Positions 15,384 to 23,350 are shown, counted from the first letter of the stretch. The stretch is DNA of 64,000 bases from Levilinea saccharolytica (GCF_001306035.1 NZ_LGCM01000035.1:62001-126000); one strand, 5' to 3'. Notes: a model not told the origin generated them from the sequence alone. Translations and numbers: made by a program.

Positions 15384-16360
15384 CCCCCAATTTCGCTCAT
15401 CGTGCGGTTAAGGGCCACCTCCCCCTGGGCCAGTCCGTGGCCCCAGGGCTTGTGCCATACCCCGTCCAGAATCAACTGGCGCAGTTCGTCTATGCCCGCC
15501 CCCGCGCGCAGCGGGGTGAGCAGATCCACCTCTTTTTCCCGCAGCAAACACAGCCGCAGCTTGCCGTCCGCGGTCAGCCGCGCCCGCGTGCAGGCCGCGC
15601 AAAATGGCGCGCTGACCGACGAGATAAAGCCCACCTGCCCGGCCGCCCCCCGCAGGCGAAAAATGCGCGCCTCTCCATCCAGCTGACCGTCGTTCTCCGG
15701 CTGCAAAGGCCCGTGAACGGCCTCAATCCGCGCCATGATCTCCTCGGCGCGCACCACATGGTTCAATTGGGTGTCCGTCTCCCCCGCAAAGGGCATCATC
15801 TCAATAAAGCGCACCTGCCAGGGGTGCTCCAGGGTCAGGCCCGCCAAATCGGCGGTGTCCGCCTCGTTGTACCCGCGCACCACCACCGCATTCAGCTTCA
15901 GCGGAGTCAGCCCGGCCCGCTCCGCCGCCAAAATCCCCTCCCACACTTGATCGAAGGATCCCCAGCGGGTCAGCTGGCGAAAACGCTGCGGGTTGAGGGT
16001 GTCCAGGCTGATGTTCACGCGCTGCAGCCCGGCGGCCTTCAGCGGCTGGGCCAGTTTGCCCAGCAGCACCCCGTTGGTGGTCATGCTCACCGCGCGAATA
16101 CCCGGGGTGGCGGTGATGGCCTGCACCAGGGGCACAATCTGGGCGCGCACGGTCGGCTCGCCGCCGGTCAGGCGCAGCTTGTCGAAACCCAGGCTGGCGA
16201 ACAGGCGCACCAGCAGCAAAAGCTCGTCATCCTGCAGCATTTCGGCGTTGGGGCGAAAGGTCATATCCTCCGGCATGCAGTAGCGGCAGCGCAGGTTGCA
16301 GTGGTCGGTCAGGCTGATGCGGAGGTAATGGATATGGCGGCCAAAACGGTCAAAGGACAT
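15380..16360 (-). CDS. moaA: GTP 3',8-cyclase MoaA
   Basis: The radical-SAM enzyme for the first step of molybdenum cofactor synthesis, converting GTP to 3',8-cyclo-7,8-dihydro-GTP. The N-terminal cluster motif is C21, C25, C28 (DHCNLRCRYCMP). The C-terminal cluster has CAAC, 13 residues, then C. The GTP-binding C-terminus ends in the required Gly-Gly (SEIGG). Its 326 residues are normal. No other moa or moe genes are adjacent; a MOSC-domain gene lies at 33261-33806. Confidence 0.95.
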   Translation of the reverse strand: MSFDRFGRHIHYLRISLTDHCNLRCRYCMPEDMTFRPNAEMLQDDELLLLVRLFASLGFDKLRLTGGEPTVRAQIVPLVQAITATPGIRAVSMTTNGVLLGKLAQPLKAAGLQRVNISLDTLNPQRFRQLTRWGSFDQVWEGILAAERAGLTPLKLNAVVVRGYNEADTADLAGLTLEHPWQVRFIEMMPFAGETDTQLNHVVRAEEIMARIEAVHGPLQPENDGQLDGEARIFRLRGAAGQVGFISSVSAPFCAACTRARLTADGKLRLCLLREKEVDLLTPLRAGAGIDELRQLILDGVWHKPWGHGLAQGEVALNRTMSEIGG

Positions 16361-16394
16361 GAGCGCCTCGATATATTCAGAGTTAATTACTCCA

Positions 16395-16403
16395 ATTATA
16401 GCA
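16395..16403 (-). promoter_or_regulatory. Extended -10 promoter of moaA
   Basis: Minus-strand TGCTATAAT, 34 bases before the moaA ATG. No good -35 box is seen; the TGC extension can compensate. Confidence 0.45.
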
Positions 16404-16410
16404 TAGGCAC

Positions 16411-16443
16411 AAACAAACGCCCCGCCGGTGAGGGCGGGGCGTT
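16411..16443 (-). terminator. Terminator after the zinc-ribbon gene
   Basis: An 11-bp stem AACGCCCCGCC / GGCGGGGCGTT. Read on the minus strand it is followed by TGTTTG. It separates this gene from moaA. Confidence 0.75.
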
Positions 16444-16462
16444 CAACGGGGGAAGAACCTAC

Positions 16463-16969
16463 CTATAAGGAATTTCCGCAGTAAGGGCAGTGACTCCATC
16501 CCTCCTGCACCGGCTTGCTGCACTGCCCGCAAACAGCCGTCGAAACGCTTTCCACCGGGGCTGGGACGGCTGCGGGCTGCCGCCCGCGCCGCACCAGGGC
16601 AACCACGCCCCAGGCCGCCAGCCCCAGCAAGGCCAGGGGGATCACCAAACGGCCCAGCATGAACAAGCCGCCGCCCAGCATGCCCCAGGCGCCCATGCGG
16701 CTGTTCATCATCGAACGGCCGTAGTTATCATACATGCGGCCGCGGCCAAAATCGCGCGGACCGTCAAACCCTGGACGGTCAAAATCGCGCGGGCCATCAA
16801 ACCCTGGGCGGCCCCAATCGCGGTCCATCATGGGGTGTCCCCAGGTCGGCCCGCTGAAGCTGCTCATGCGCTGCCAGCGCGTGCCCATGCCAAAAGCCAG
16901 CGCGGCCAACAGGGCCAAAACAGCCACCGCGCCCACACTGATCAAAATCCACCGAACGGTTTTACTCAT
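16463..16969 (-). CDS. Membrane protein with C-terminal zinc ribbon, function unknown
   Basis: A 168-residue protein. A transmembrane helix at about 6-28 is followed by a polar loop with a tandem repeat (DRPGFDGPRDF, GRPGFDGPRDF) rich in Asp, Arg, Gly and Met. A second hydrophobic stretch comes at about 100-128, then a C-terminal zinc ribbon with two CxxC pairs (CGQC and CPYC). The ribosome binding site GGAGT precedes ATG 16969. The Met/Asp/Arg-rich loop resembles SHOCT/zinc-ribbon small envelope proteins but no family is certain. It is a single-gene unit with its own terminator. Confidence 0.6.
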   Translation of the reverse strand: MSKTVRWILISVGAVAVLALLAALAFGMGTRWQRMSSFSGPTWGHPMMDRDWGRPGFDGPRDFDRPGFDGPRDFGRGRMYDNYGRSMMNSRMGAWGMLGGGLFMLGRLVIPLALLGLAAWGVVALVRRGRQPAAVPAPVESVSTAVCGQCSKPVQEGWSHCPYCGNSL

Positions 16970-17101
16970 GGTTTTACTCCTAAAAGAGAATCGCGATAGA
17001 TACAGGTTCCAACACACTCCAGCATACCCAAAACTTATGAAGATTTGATGAAGATCTGATGTAGACTTTGAAAGAAATGGGCGCGGGTGTTGACGTTTGG
17101 A

Positions 17102-17335
17102 CGGGCAGCAAAATTTCTATGCCCGGCGTAGGGGTCCAATCATGTCACCGCGACCCTCAGTGCGGGGGCGCGGCGGTCTCTCCTCCATTTTACAATGAGA
17201 TCGTACGGACACCGCTTGGGCAGGCAGCAGGTTTCCATGCCCGGCGTAGGGGTCCAATCATGTCACCGCGAGGCCGGTGATCTCCCGGCCGTGGCGGTCT
17301 CTCCTCCTGTCAACAATGAGATCGTACCGAGGCCG
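17102..17335 (+). repeat. Two tandem copies of a palindromic repeat related to 11049-11436
   Basis: Two units with a period of 118 bases share ATGCCCGGCGTAGGGGTCCA, then ATCATGTCACCGCGA, a variable hairpin, (C/T)GGCGGTCTCTCCTCC, and CAATGAGATCGTAC. The variable hairpins are CCCTCAGTGCGGGGG in copy 1 and GGCCGGTGATCTCCCGGCC in copy 2. The core TGTCACCGCGA...GGCGGTCTC is the same design as TGTCATCGCGA...GGCGATCTC at 11 kb, with matching A-to-G changes in both arms. It fills the 430-base gap between two minus-strand genes; no gene is seen here. Confidence 0.75.
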
Positions 17336-17348
17336 TATGACCGCCAAC

Positions 17349-17377
17349 AAAAAAGGGGCGCGCCGCTGGCGCGCCCC
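17349..17377 (-). terminator. Terminator after the flavin reductase gene
   Basis: A 10-bp stem GGGGCGCGCC / GGCGCGCCCC with a 3-base loop, followed on the minus strand by TTTTTTG. Confidence 0.85.
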
Positions 17378-17402
17378 GTATATCATCTTTTCTCAGCTCG
17401 CC

Positions 17403-17933
17403 TCAGGCGGCCTGATATTTTTCCGTGCCCAGCACCGCCAAAATCTCACCAAAGTAAATGCGGTGATAATCTTTCAGGGAATAATGGCGGGCGATGTCAT
17501 CCGCGATGAACCGCGCCGGGTCCATATCATCCCAGTACTGCTTGCGGCACTCCACCACCAGCTCCGCCTCGGCAAAAGCCGGGGCCGCCACGCTGGAAGC
17601 AGCCACCGGGGTCAGCCCCGCCGCGGCAATCTTATCCCCATCCCGACCGGAGCGCGTCCCCAACAGATTCAGCGCCTCGTGGTACTGCATGGGAAAAGCG
17701 CACAGGGTGAAGGTGTCGTATTTCTCCATGAATTCAAAGGTGTAGCGGGTGGGCCGCACCACAACCTGCGCGAAGGGCTTGTTCCACATACGCCCAAAAC
17801 TGCCCCACCCCACCGTCATGGCGTTAAACTTCCCGCTGGCAAAATCCCCGGCGGTCAGCAGCAGCCAATCCTTACCCCACAGACTGCAGCAGCGCAGCAG
17901 CCAATCTTCGACCTGAATCGGTTTCACAGACAT
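17403..17933 (-). CDS. Flavin reductase-like FMN-binding split-barrel protein
   Basis: A 176-residue protein with features of the flavin reductase domain: FNAMTVGWGSFGRMWNKPFAQVVVRPTRYTFEF near the middle (the FMN-binding loop) and the C-terminal IYFGEILAVL strand. Such proteins bind FMN and reduce it with NAD(P)H or serve as electron carriers. The substrate here is unknown. I placed the start at ATG 17933, directly behind a strong GGAGGGAAAG ribosome binding site, rather than 8 codons upstream. It is the last gene of a minus-strand run with the two genes that follow. Confidence 0.8.
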   Translation of the reverse strand: MSVKPIQVEDWLLRCCSLWGKDWLLLTAGDFASGKFNAMTVGWGSFGRMWNKPFAQVVVRPTRYTFEFMEKYDTFTLCAFPMQYHEALNLLGTRSGRDGDKIAAAGLTPVAASSVAAPAFAEAELVVECRKQYWDDMDPARFIADDIARHYSLKDYHRIYFGEILAVLGTEKYQAA

Positions 17934-17984
17934 CTTTCCCTCCAGTTCTGGTCTCATGGGTGAAGCCGCCGGTCCGAGCAGCCC

Positions 17985-18515
17985 CTACCCGTACAAATCC
18001 CGATTCTTGAAAGGAATCAGGGCCAACACAACCCCCTCGCTGATCAATCCGGCGCGATCCAACACATCACCCGTCAGCAGCCCCACCGCCCCATTCTGGC
18101 GGCTGGAACCGTTTCTGCCAAACACACGGTCGTCGGCCTCGCCCAGCGCCACCCCCTGCCGCACCCATTCGGCCACCGCCGGGGGCAGGAAGAACGCGCC
18201 CGTGCGCGCCTTGCCCGAGCAGCCTTCGGCCAAAATCACCACCCAGGCAAAGGCCGCCAGCCCGCCGCCCATCTCTTCCACCCCACCTTCCACGCCCACC
18301 CAAAAATCCGCCTGCGGATTCTGGCGGGCGGCGTTGCGCGCGCGGTTAAAAGCGCCCCGCAGCGTTTCTTCATCCGAAAACGGCTGTTCCGCCACTTCGG
18401 AAGGCACGTTGACGCCATCAAAGGCCAGGGGCTCTTCAGGGAACATGCGCTGAAACCCGCTGCGCACCGCCGCCAGCTTGGCCGGGTTATCCGAAGCCAA
18501 CACCACGCGCCTCAC
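17985..18515 (-). CDS. Inosine/xanthosine triphosphatase (YjjX/DUF84)
   Basis: A 176-residue house-cleaning NTPase of the YjjX family, which hydrolyses non-canonical ITP and XTP. It shows the family N-terminus (VVLASDNPAKLAAVRSGF), the FSDEETLRGAFNRARNA segment, FWVGVEGGVEE, and the GRNGSSRQNGAVGLLTGDVLDR motif. The length is typical. Its start overlaps the stop of the upstream phosphatase by 4 bases (ATGA), so the two are co-translated. Confidence 0.88.
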   Translation of the reverse strand: MRRVVLASDNPAKLAAVRSGFQRMFPEEPLAFDGVNVPSEVAEQPFSDEETLRGAFNRARNAARQNPQADFWVGVEGGVEEMGGGLAAFAWVVILAEGCSGKARTGAFFLPPAVAEWVRQGVALGEADDRVFGRNGSSRQNGAVGLLTGDVLDRAGLISEGVVLALIPFKNRDLYG

Positions 18516-19210
18516 CGGATCAGCCTCCCCGAAGGGTCAAAATCCTGCGGGGTGGTGAACCCCAACACAAATTGGGCCGCCGGGCCGGAAAGATGCTCTA
18601 CCCGGCACCAGCTGACCAAATCCGCGCGCACGCGGCCGTTGCATTCCGCCAGGCGAATTTCACTGATGGAGCAGTTTTGGTTCGGTTCGCGCCGCAGCGC
18701 CATCGCGTCCACATCCGGACACAAATCCTGCAAACAAAACGAGAACATGCCCCCGTGGCCGACCACCGCCATGCGCTGGCCGGTTTTTCCCGCGCACATC
18801 TGGCGCAGCCCGTCTTGAAACCGCGCCCACACCGAATGGTAATTTTCGCCGCCAGGCATGGAAACGTCCAGCTGGCCCGCTTTCCAGGCTGCGATCACCT
18901 GGTCGTGCGCTTCCCACACATCCTGCGTGGGGGGCACACCCTCCAGGTCGCCCACGTTCACCTCGCGGAAGGCCTCAATCTCCACCGGCTGCAAGCCCAC
19001 CGCCGCCCCAATGATCTCGGCGGTCTGGCGCGCCCGCCGCAGCGGGGAACAGTACAGGTGATCAATGGCCTGACCGCGGAAAAACTCCGCGGTCTGCCGC
19101 GCCTGCAGCACGCCTTTGGGCGTCAATGCATAGTCTACTTTTCGATAGGAAAATTCTTTGGTCAAATTCGCCAGGTTTTCAGCATGGCGAACCAGGAAAA
19201 TGGTGTTCAT
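18512..19210 (-). CDS. Histidine phosphatase (phosphoglycerate mutase-like) family protein
   Basis: A 232-residue enzyme of the histidine phosphatase superfamily. The phosphate-pocket motif is LVRHAEN near the N-terminus, with Ala in place of the common Gly. The second Arg is in CSPLRRARQTAE, the acid is in FREVNVGDLEG, and the second catalytic His is in VVGHGGM. The substrate cannot be read from the sequence. Coupling to the YjjX gene suggests a role in nucleotide or metabolite clean-up, which is an inference. Confidence 0.85.
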   Translation of the reverse strand: MNTIFLVRHAENLANLTKEFSYRKVDYALTPKGVLQARQTAEFFRGQAIDHLYCSPLRRARQTAEIIGAAVGLQPVEIEAFREVNVGDLEGVPPTQDVWEAHDQVIAAWKAGQLDVSMPGGENYHSVWARFQDGLRQMCAGKTGQRMAVVGHGGMFSFCLQDLCPDVDAMALRREPNQNCSISEIRLAECNGRVRADLVSWCRVEHLSGPAAQFVLGFTTPQDFDPSGRLIR

Positions 19211-19312
19211 CCCTTACCCTTAAGTTGAAATGTGAGAACAGGCTCATTTCCATTCTACCCTAAGATGGCCGCAGGAAAACCCTCGCAGCGGTATTTTTTT
19301 CGGTCACCCTGA

Positions 19313-19347
19313 TAAAAATACCCCCCTGGTGCAGGCACCAGAGGGGT
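19313..19347 (-). terminator. Terminator after the SIMPL lipoprotein gene
   Basis: Stem CCCC(C)TGGT / ACCA(GA)GGGG with one bulge, followed on the minus strand by TATTTTTATC. It lies in the 159-base gap before the histidine phosphatase gene. Confidence 0.65.
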
Positions 19348-19369
19348 GGGAAGGGGGGAAACCGAGGAA

Positions 19370-20095
19370 TTAGCGGATGGTGTAGGTCAAATCAGCGTTC
19401 ACGGTGATCATCAGCTGGCCCGCCGAAACCGGAGGGGCCGCCGCGTCCATGGCCATGCCGCCCTTGCCTTCAAACACCGGGATAGGCGCGCCGGAGGTGT
19501 AGGAGTTGAGGCTCATCAGGTCGCCCAGTTCAACCCCAGCCGCACCGGCCAGTTCCACCGCGTTGGCTTTGGCGTTGGCGATGGCCAGCTTGCGCGCCTC
19601 AGAAACCGCGGCGCTCTTGTCGGCCACATCAAACGAGATGCCGTTGATGGTGTTGGCGCCCACCGAGACCACCTTGTCCAACAGTTCGGGAAGCACCTGC
19701 AAACTGCGCACGGTCACGTACACGGTGTTGTTCACCTGGTACACTACGCCCGTCATCTCGCCCGTGGGGCTGTACTGCTGCATGGGGAAGATGTTGAACG
19801 AGCTGGTCTGAATGTCTTTGCCCTCCACGCCCAATTCCTTCAGCGCGTCTGCCACAGCCTGGGCTTGCTGGTTGTTCTCACGCAGCGCCGTGGCCACGTT
19901 GGGCGACTGGTTCTGCACACCGATAGAGACGTAGGCCAGGTCTGGGGTCAAATACACCTCACCCACACCGTTAGCGGTCATCTGACGAACGGGCGCATTG
20001 GCAGCCGGGGCGGCCACTGAGGCCAGCGGAGCGCAAGCACCCAAAGCCAGAGCCAGAACAGCGGTGATCATTAAAACTGCAAAACTTCGTTTCAT
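19370..20095 (-). CDS. SIMPL-domain (DUF541) lipoprotein
   Basis: A 241-residue predicted lipoprotein (lipobox LALGAC) with a SIMPL/DUF541 domain. The family start is GVGEVYLTPDLAYVSIGVQ, followed by VEGKDIQTSSFNIFP, and the C-terminal half carries ARKLAIANAKANAVELAGAAGVELG. Family members sit in the periplasm or on the outer membrane-side surface and are linked to oxidative-stress defence and amyloid-like rings; the mechanism is unsettled. ATG 20095 follows a textbook TAAGGAGGAAACA ribosome binding site. A long hairpin at 20240-20280 lies in its upstream region. Confidence 0.88.
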   Translation of the reverse strand: MKRSFAVLMITAVLALALGACAPLASVAAPAANAPVRQMTANGVGEVYLTPDLAYVSIGVQNQSPNVATALRENNQQAQAVADALKELGVEGKDIQTSSFNIFPMQQYSPTGEMTGVVYQVNNTVYVTVRSLQVLPELLDKVVSVGANTINGISFDVADKSAAVSEARKLAIANAKANAVELAGAAGVELGDLMSLNSYTSGAPIPVFEGKGGMAMDAAAPPVSAGQLMITVNADLTYTIR

Positions 20096-20239
20096 TGTTT
20101 CCTCCTTAATCGGAACCTCTTTTGATGTACCTAAGACGAACACCCTGCCAAAAAGTTCCAGGAACTGCCCGTCAAAAAATGAGAAAACTCTAAGCTCCAG
20201 GTAGTTGAATTAATTCAATAAACGTGATACTATATCGTT

Positions 20240-20280
20240 AGTTCGTCAACCGGTTGCCCCCCTCAATCGGTTGGCGAACT
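20240..20280 (-). other. Strong hairpin upstream of the SIMPL gene
   Basis: A 13-bp inverted repeat with one wobble pair: AGTTCGTCAACCG on the plus strand pairs with CGGTTGGCGAACT across a 15-base loop. It lies 145 bases upstream of the SIMPL ATG in a 270-base gene-free gap. It may be an operator, an mRNA leader structure or part of a terminator; no T-run of five or more follows. Confidence 0.5.
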
Positions 20281-20302
20281 GCTTTTAACCTCGAATTTTC
20301 AC

Positions 20303-20340
20303 CAAAAACCGCCGCCTGACAGCATGCCCAGGCGGCGGTG
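20303..20340 (-). terminator. Terminator of the LiaF/PspC cluster
   Basis: Stem ACCGCCGCCT / AGGCGGCGGT with a 12-base loop, followed on the minus strand by TTTTTGG. It lies 26 bases beyond the stop of the last cluster gene. Confidence 0.8.
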
Positions 20341-20365
20341 ATTTTTAACCGTTGAGAAGAAGCCT

Positions 20366-21448
20366 TTACGGCAGGGTGACGATGCGCAGGCTGCCCATAG
20401 GCACTTCCACGCGTACGCGCAGCACATTCGCCGCGCCTTCGGCCCCGGGGGAATAGATGCTGCGGCCGTTTTTGCTGTAGCCCGCCGGAAGCGAGATGCC
20501 GGTGATGCCCGTGTCGGTGTCAATCTGCACATGCGCACCCGCCGGAACGCGCAGCACCACCGAACCGATCGCCACCTTGACCTTCGCGTCCAAAGTCCCC
20601 TCGGCCGGCAGGGTCAGCGTGGATTCGCCGATGGCCATTTCCACCGCCGCCTCGTTCACCTGGGTGCCGCTCAAATCCACCTGCTGCTCGCCAATAGCCA
20701 GATGCGTGCGCAGAGACAGCGGCACAGCCTTGGTAAGAGTGAAATCCAACCCCATCTGGCGGTTGAAGCCCAGGAAGGTGGTGGTATCACCCACCGCGCT
20801 CACGCGCAGACTGCCCACCCCACCCGACACCGCATAATCTTGAGTCAGGCGCAAATTGGAAGGCAGGCTGGAAACGCCCGAAATCAGTTCACCCGCGGCA
20901 GCTCCCCCCTCCAGTTTCAGCGAGCCGACCGGCAGATCCAGGTTCACATCCGCGCTGGTGGCGCCCTGCAGCGGCTGGCTGAAGTTGGAACCCTGCACCA
21001 CCAGGCCCGCCGCCGAAGAGGACAGCACCAGCCAGAAGAGCGCCGCCACCACCACCAGCCCCAGGCCCACACCCAACAGGCCCGAAAGCAGCCCGCGGCG
21101 GCCGATGAGCAGATCCAGACCCCAGGCGATGATGAAAAACGGCCAGTAGCGGATGAGAATGCCGAAGGAACTGGCGGTCACCATCCCCAGGTTCGAAAGC
21201 AGCAGCAGCACGCCGAACCCGATAAAAATGACGTTGCCCGCGAAGCCCTCGCGTTGGTAGAGCCCGTCCAGGCCGCCCACCACGAACAGCAGCGGCCACA
21301 AGCGCCAGATGGAACTCCAGGTGGTCTGCGGCAGAACGTTTAAGGTGTTGAGCAGCAGCAGCGCGCCCGCCAGGATCATCATCAACGGCCAAAAGATGCT
21401 GTGCGGCCGCCGACGAACTTCCCATTTCACAGAGGTTTTTTCAGACAT
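20366..21448 (-). CDS. LiaF-like membrane protein with C-terminal beta-repeat domain
   Basis: A 360-residue protein. Several short hydrophobic segments at the N-terminus (LiaI/LiaF-type TM region, about residues 15-150, with RLWPLLFVVGGLDGLYQREG) are followed by a beta-rich region. Its strands repeat GxxxxxLxLPxG-like units (DLPVGSLKLEG, LAIGEQQVDLSG, MAIGESTLTLPAEG, VAIGSVVLRVPAG), the toastrack/LiaF C-terminal type. Known LiaF proteins damp cell-envelope stress signalling. It is the last of four genes, starting 2 bases after the PspC gene stop. The ribosome binding site is GGGAG. Confidence 0.75.
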   Translation of the reverse strand: MSEKTSVKWEVRRRPHSIFWPLMMILAGALLLLNTLNVLPQTTWSSIWRLWPLLFVVGGLDGLYQREGFAGNVIFIGFGVLLLLSNLGMVTASSFGILIRYWPFFIIAWGLDLLIGRRGLLSGLLGVGLGLVVVAALFWLVLSSSAAGLVVQGSNFSQPLQGATSADVNLDLPVGSLKLEGGAAAGELISGVSSLPSNLRLTQDYAVSGGVGSLRVSAVGDTTTFLGFNRQMGLDFTLTKAVPLSLRTHLAIGEQQVDLSGTQVNEAAVEMAIGESTLTLPAEGTLDAKVKVAIGSVVLRVPAGAHVQIDTDTGITGISLPAGYSKNGRSIYSPGAEGAANVLRVRVEVPMGSLRIVTLP

Positions 21449-21450
21449 GG

Positions 21451-21882
21451 TTAACTCCCTCGCAAACTGCGGGTCAGCAAAGCCACACCCGCCACAATCA
21501 ACAGTCCCGCCCACACCACTTCCCCGCGCAAAAAGTGCAGCCAGGGGATATTGAGGCTTTGCAGCAAGAAATACACGCCCACCAGCAGCAGGGCAATCCC
21601 CACCAGACGGGTGCGGTTGGTGTCTGAACGGCGCATGGCCTCGCCAAATTCCTCACCCATCCGCCGGGCGCGGTCGCCAAAATCTGCCTGCGAATCCGGC
21701 TCATCTTTCACCGGCAGCAAAATCCACAGCAGGAGGTAAATGCCCACCCCCATGCCGCCGGTCAAGGTGAACAGGAGGAAGAAAAGGCGCACGATAGTCA
21801 CATCAATGTTCAGGTATTCCGCCAGCCCAGCGCACACCCCGCCCAGCATAGCTTCTTTCCGTATCCGGTATAGACGGTTCAT
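21451..21882 (-). CDS. PspC-domain membrane protein
   Basis: A 143-residue protein. An N-terminal PspC domain (RLYRIRKEAMLGGVCAGLAEYLNIDVTIVRLFFLLF) leads into its TM helix (GGMGVGIYLLLWILLPV). A charged loop and two further TM helices follow. PspC proteins take part in envelope-stress sensing, in Gram-positive-like lineages often with LiaI/LiaF proteins, as here. It sits 7 bases after the upstream gene and 2 bases before the LiaF-like gene, so the cluster is one operon. Confidence 0.88.
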   Translation of the reverse strand: MNRLYRIRKEAMLGGVCAGLAEYLNIDVTIVRLFFLLFTLTGGMGVGIYLLLWILLPVKDEPDSQADFGDRARRMGEEFGEAMRRSDTNRTRLVGIALLLVGVYFLLQSLNIPWLHFLRGEVVWAGLLIVAGVALLTRSLRGS

Positions 21883-21889
21883 CTTAACC

Positions 21890-22528
21890 TCAAGACCCGC
21901 GAATGGAGCGGAAGATCAGGTACACGCCGCCCAAAATCAGCGCGGCAGGCCAAACGTAATTCACCAGCGCGCCCGCCGAAAAGAGCACGCCCACGCCCAG
22001 CACCAGCAGCACGCCCGCCGGAATCCAGGGCCAGCTCATGCGCTCTTTGGGCAGCAAGGCCACCAGCGCAAAGGTGAGCGCCAGACCCAGGAAGAAGACC
22101 CCGCCGCCTTCCAAGGCAGCGAACTCATCCAGCGCCGCCACCACCGCCAGGGTGGTCAGAGTCCCGGCCGGAATCAGCGCCCACCAGAAATCGCGGCGCA
22201 GCACATAAACCAGCCAGAAGGCCAAAGCGATGCCGCCCAGGAAGAACCCGCCGCCCTTATCCGCAAAAGCGGGAAAGAACTGAGTCAGCAGCATCAGCCC
22301 GCCCAAGGAAAGCAGCACCATGCCGGGGATGACCGCCCACCAATGCTCGGTGCGGTTGCCCCACACCACCGAAAGGAAAGCCAGCCCGCCCAGGGCAAAC
22401 AACACGCCGAACAAAACCGCCACCAGGCTGCCGGAGGGGGATAAAATCCCCAGGCTCTGCAGCAGTGCCAGCGCGCCCAAAGCGATCAGACCCACCCCCA
22501 AAATCGTACGCCAATCCCGTGCTTTCAT
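21890..22528 (-). CDS. Polytopic membrane protein of LiaI/DUF5668 type
   Basis: A 212-residue protein built almost entirely of about eight hydrophobic helices in pairs, each pair with a Gly-rich turn (ILGVGLIALGALALLQSLGIL, VLFALGGLAFLSVVWG, VLLSLGGLMLLTQFF, ALILGGVYLIFRSIRGS). The final IFRSIRGS is nearly the same as the RSLRGS end of the adjacent PspC protein. The helix pairs look like tandem LiaI-like units. ATG 22528 is preferred over an ATG three codons earlier because its ribosome binding site spacing is better. Confidence 0.65.
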   Translation of the reverse strand: MKARDWRTILGVGLIALGALALLQSLGILSPSGSLVAVLFGVLFALGGLAFLSVVWGNRTEHWWAVIPGMVLLSLGGLMLLTQFFPAFADKGGGFFLGGIALAFWLVYVLRRDFWWALIPAGTLTTLAVVAALDEFAALEGGGVFFLGLALTFALVALLPKERMSWPWIPAGVLLVLGVGVLFSAGALVNYVWPAALILGGVYLIFRSIRGS

Positions 22529-22558
22529 GATTCCCATCCTTCCGCAAACAAGTGAAAC

Positions 22559-23350
22559 TTATAGAATTTGAATAGAAGCCGCGCCGCCCTCGACGAAGAT
22601 ATCCACGCGGTTGGCAGCCGTGGCGTAAGAGTCGGATTCATAGAAGCCGTCGCGCTTGGGGAAGCGGCTGGTGTTCACGTCAATGCCCATCAGGCCCGAC
22701 GAAACTTCAATATGCGCCGCCACACCTTCAGGCACGCGCAGCCGCACCGAGGCCGCGCCGCATTCCACCTTCACGCGCGTCATGCCCGCCTGCTCCGGCA
22801 GCATCATCACCAGCGAGCTGGCCCCGGTTTCCACCTTGATGTCCGCCACCTTCAGGTGGGTCAAATCCACCTGGGCTTCATTGGCGCCCATCTCAAACTT
22901 CAGTTCCAACGGAATTTCACGCGTCAGGCGCACATCCCAGGAAAAACCTTCGGTGTTCAACAGGCCGGGGACGATCACCAGATTATCGGCTTTCAAATGG
23001 ACCTCGGCCAGGTCGCCCAACCGCTCGGCCGTGGGCTGCACCCCGCCCACAAAGGTGCCTTGCAGCAGCGCGCCCGTCCCCGCCCCATCCCGCACGGAAA
23101 GCCGCCCGGCTCCGTGGTTAAAGCGAATGGAAGCCCGCCGCGCGCCTTCCAGCGGCAGGTCCAGGGTTTCTTCTTCCCGGTTGGGCTTAAACAGGCGCGG
23201 GCCGATCAAAAACCACAGCCCCGCGAAGATCAGCAAGCCCGCCCAAAAGAAATTGAGCCAGCCCTGGGGCAGCACCCCAATGGAATTCGCCAGCAGGGTG
23301 ATGCCGATGACAGTGACGACGATTCCCCAAAACAGTGTGTTCTTACGCAT
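22559..23350 (-). CDS. LiaF-like protein: two TM helices plus toastrack domain
   Basis: A 263-residue protein. Two N-terminal TM helices (FWGIVVTVIGITLLANSIG, FFWAGLLIFAGLWFLIG) are followed by a beta-repeat domain (INHGAGRLSV-like, MGANEAQVDLTHLKVADIKVETGASSL, VECGAASVRLRVPEG, FVEGGAASIQIL) of the DUF4097/LiaF C-terminal kind. It is the first gene of the four-gene envelope-stress cluster and similar in layout to the last one, so the two may be paralogues. The upstream gap (23351-23559) has an inverted repeat GAGAC/GTCTC near 23384 that could be an operator; no clear promoter is seen. Confidence 0.75.
   Translation of the reverse strand: MRKNTLFWGIVVTVIGITLLANSIGVLPQGWLNFFWAGLLIFAGLWFLIGPRLFKPNREEETLDLPLEGARRASIRFNHGAGRLSVRDGAGTGALLQGTFVGGVQPTAERLGDLAEVHLKADNLVIVPGLLNTEGFSWDVRLTREIPLELKFEMGANEAQVDLTHLKVADIKVETGASSLVMMLPEQAGMTRVKVECGAASVRLRVPEGVAAHIEVSSGLMGIDVNTSRFPKRDGFYESDSYATAANRVDIFVEGGAASIQIL

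Noticed and set aside
15269-16468. 399-codon plus-strand frame opposite moaA
   Set aside because: It is antisense to a clear MoaA with all cluster cysteines. High GC keeps the opposite frame open.
16970-17402. Small plus-strand frames in the gap before the flavin reductase gene
   Set aside because: They fall in the palindromic repeat copies, lack ribosome binding sites and differ between copies.
21740-22444. Plus-strand frame of 234 codons opposite the membrane-protein gene
   Set aside because: Its composition (His/Gln/Arg-rich) is the complement of hydrophobic codons, typical of shadow frames; no start signal.
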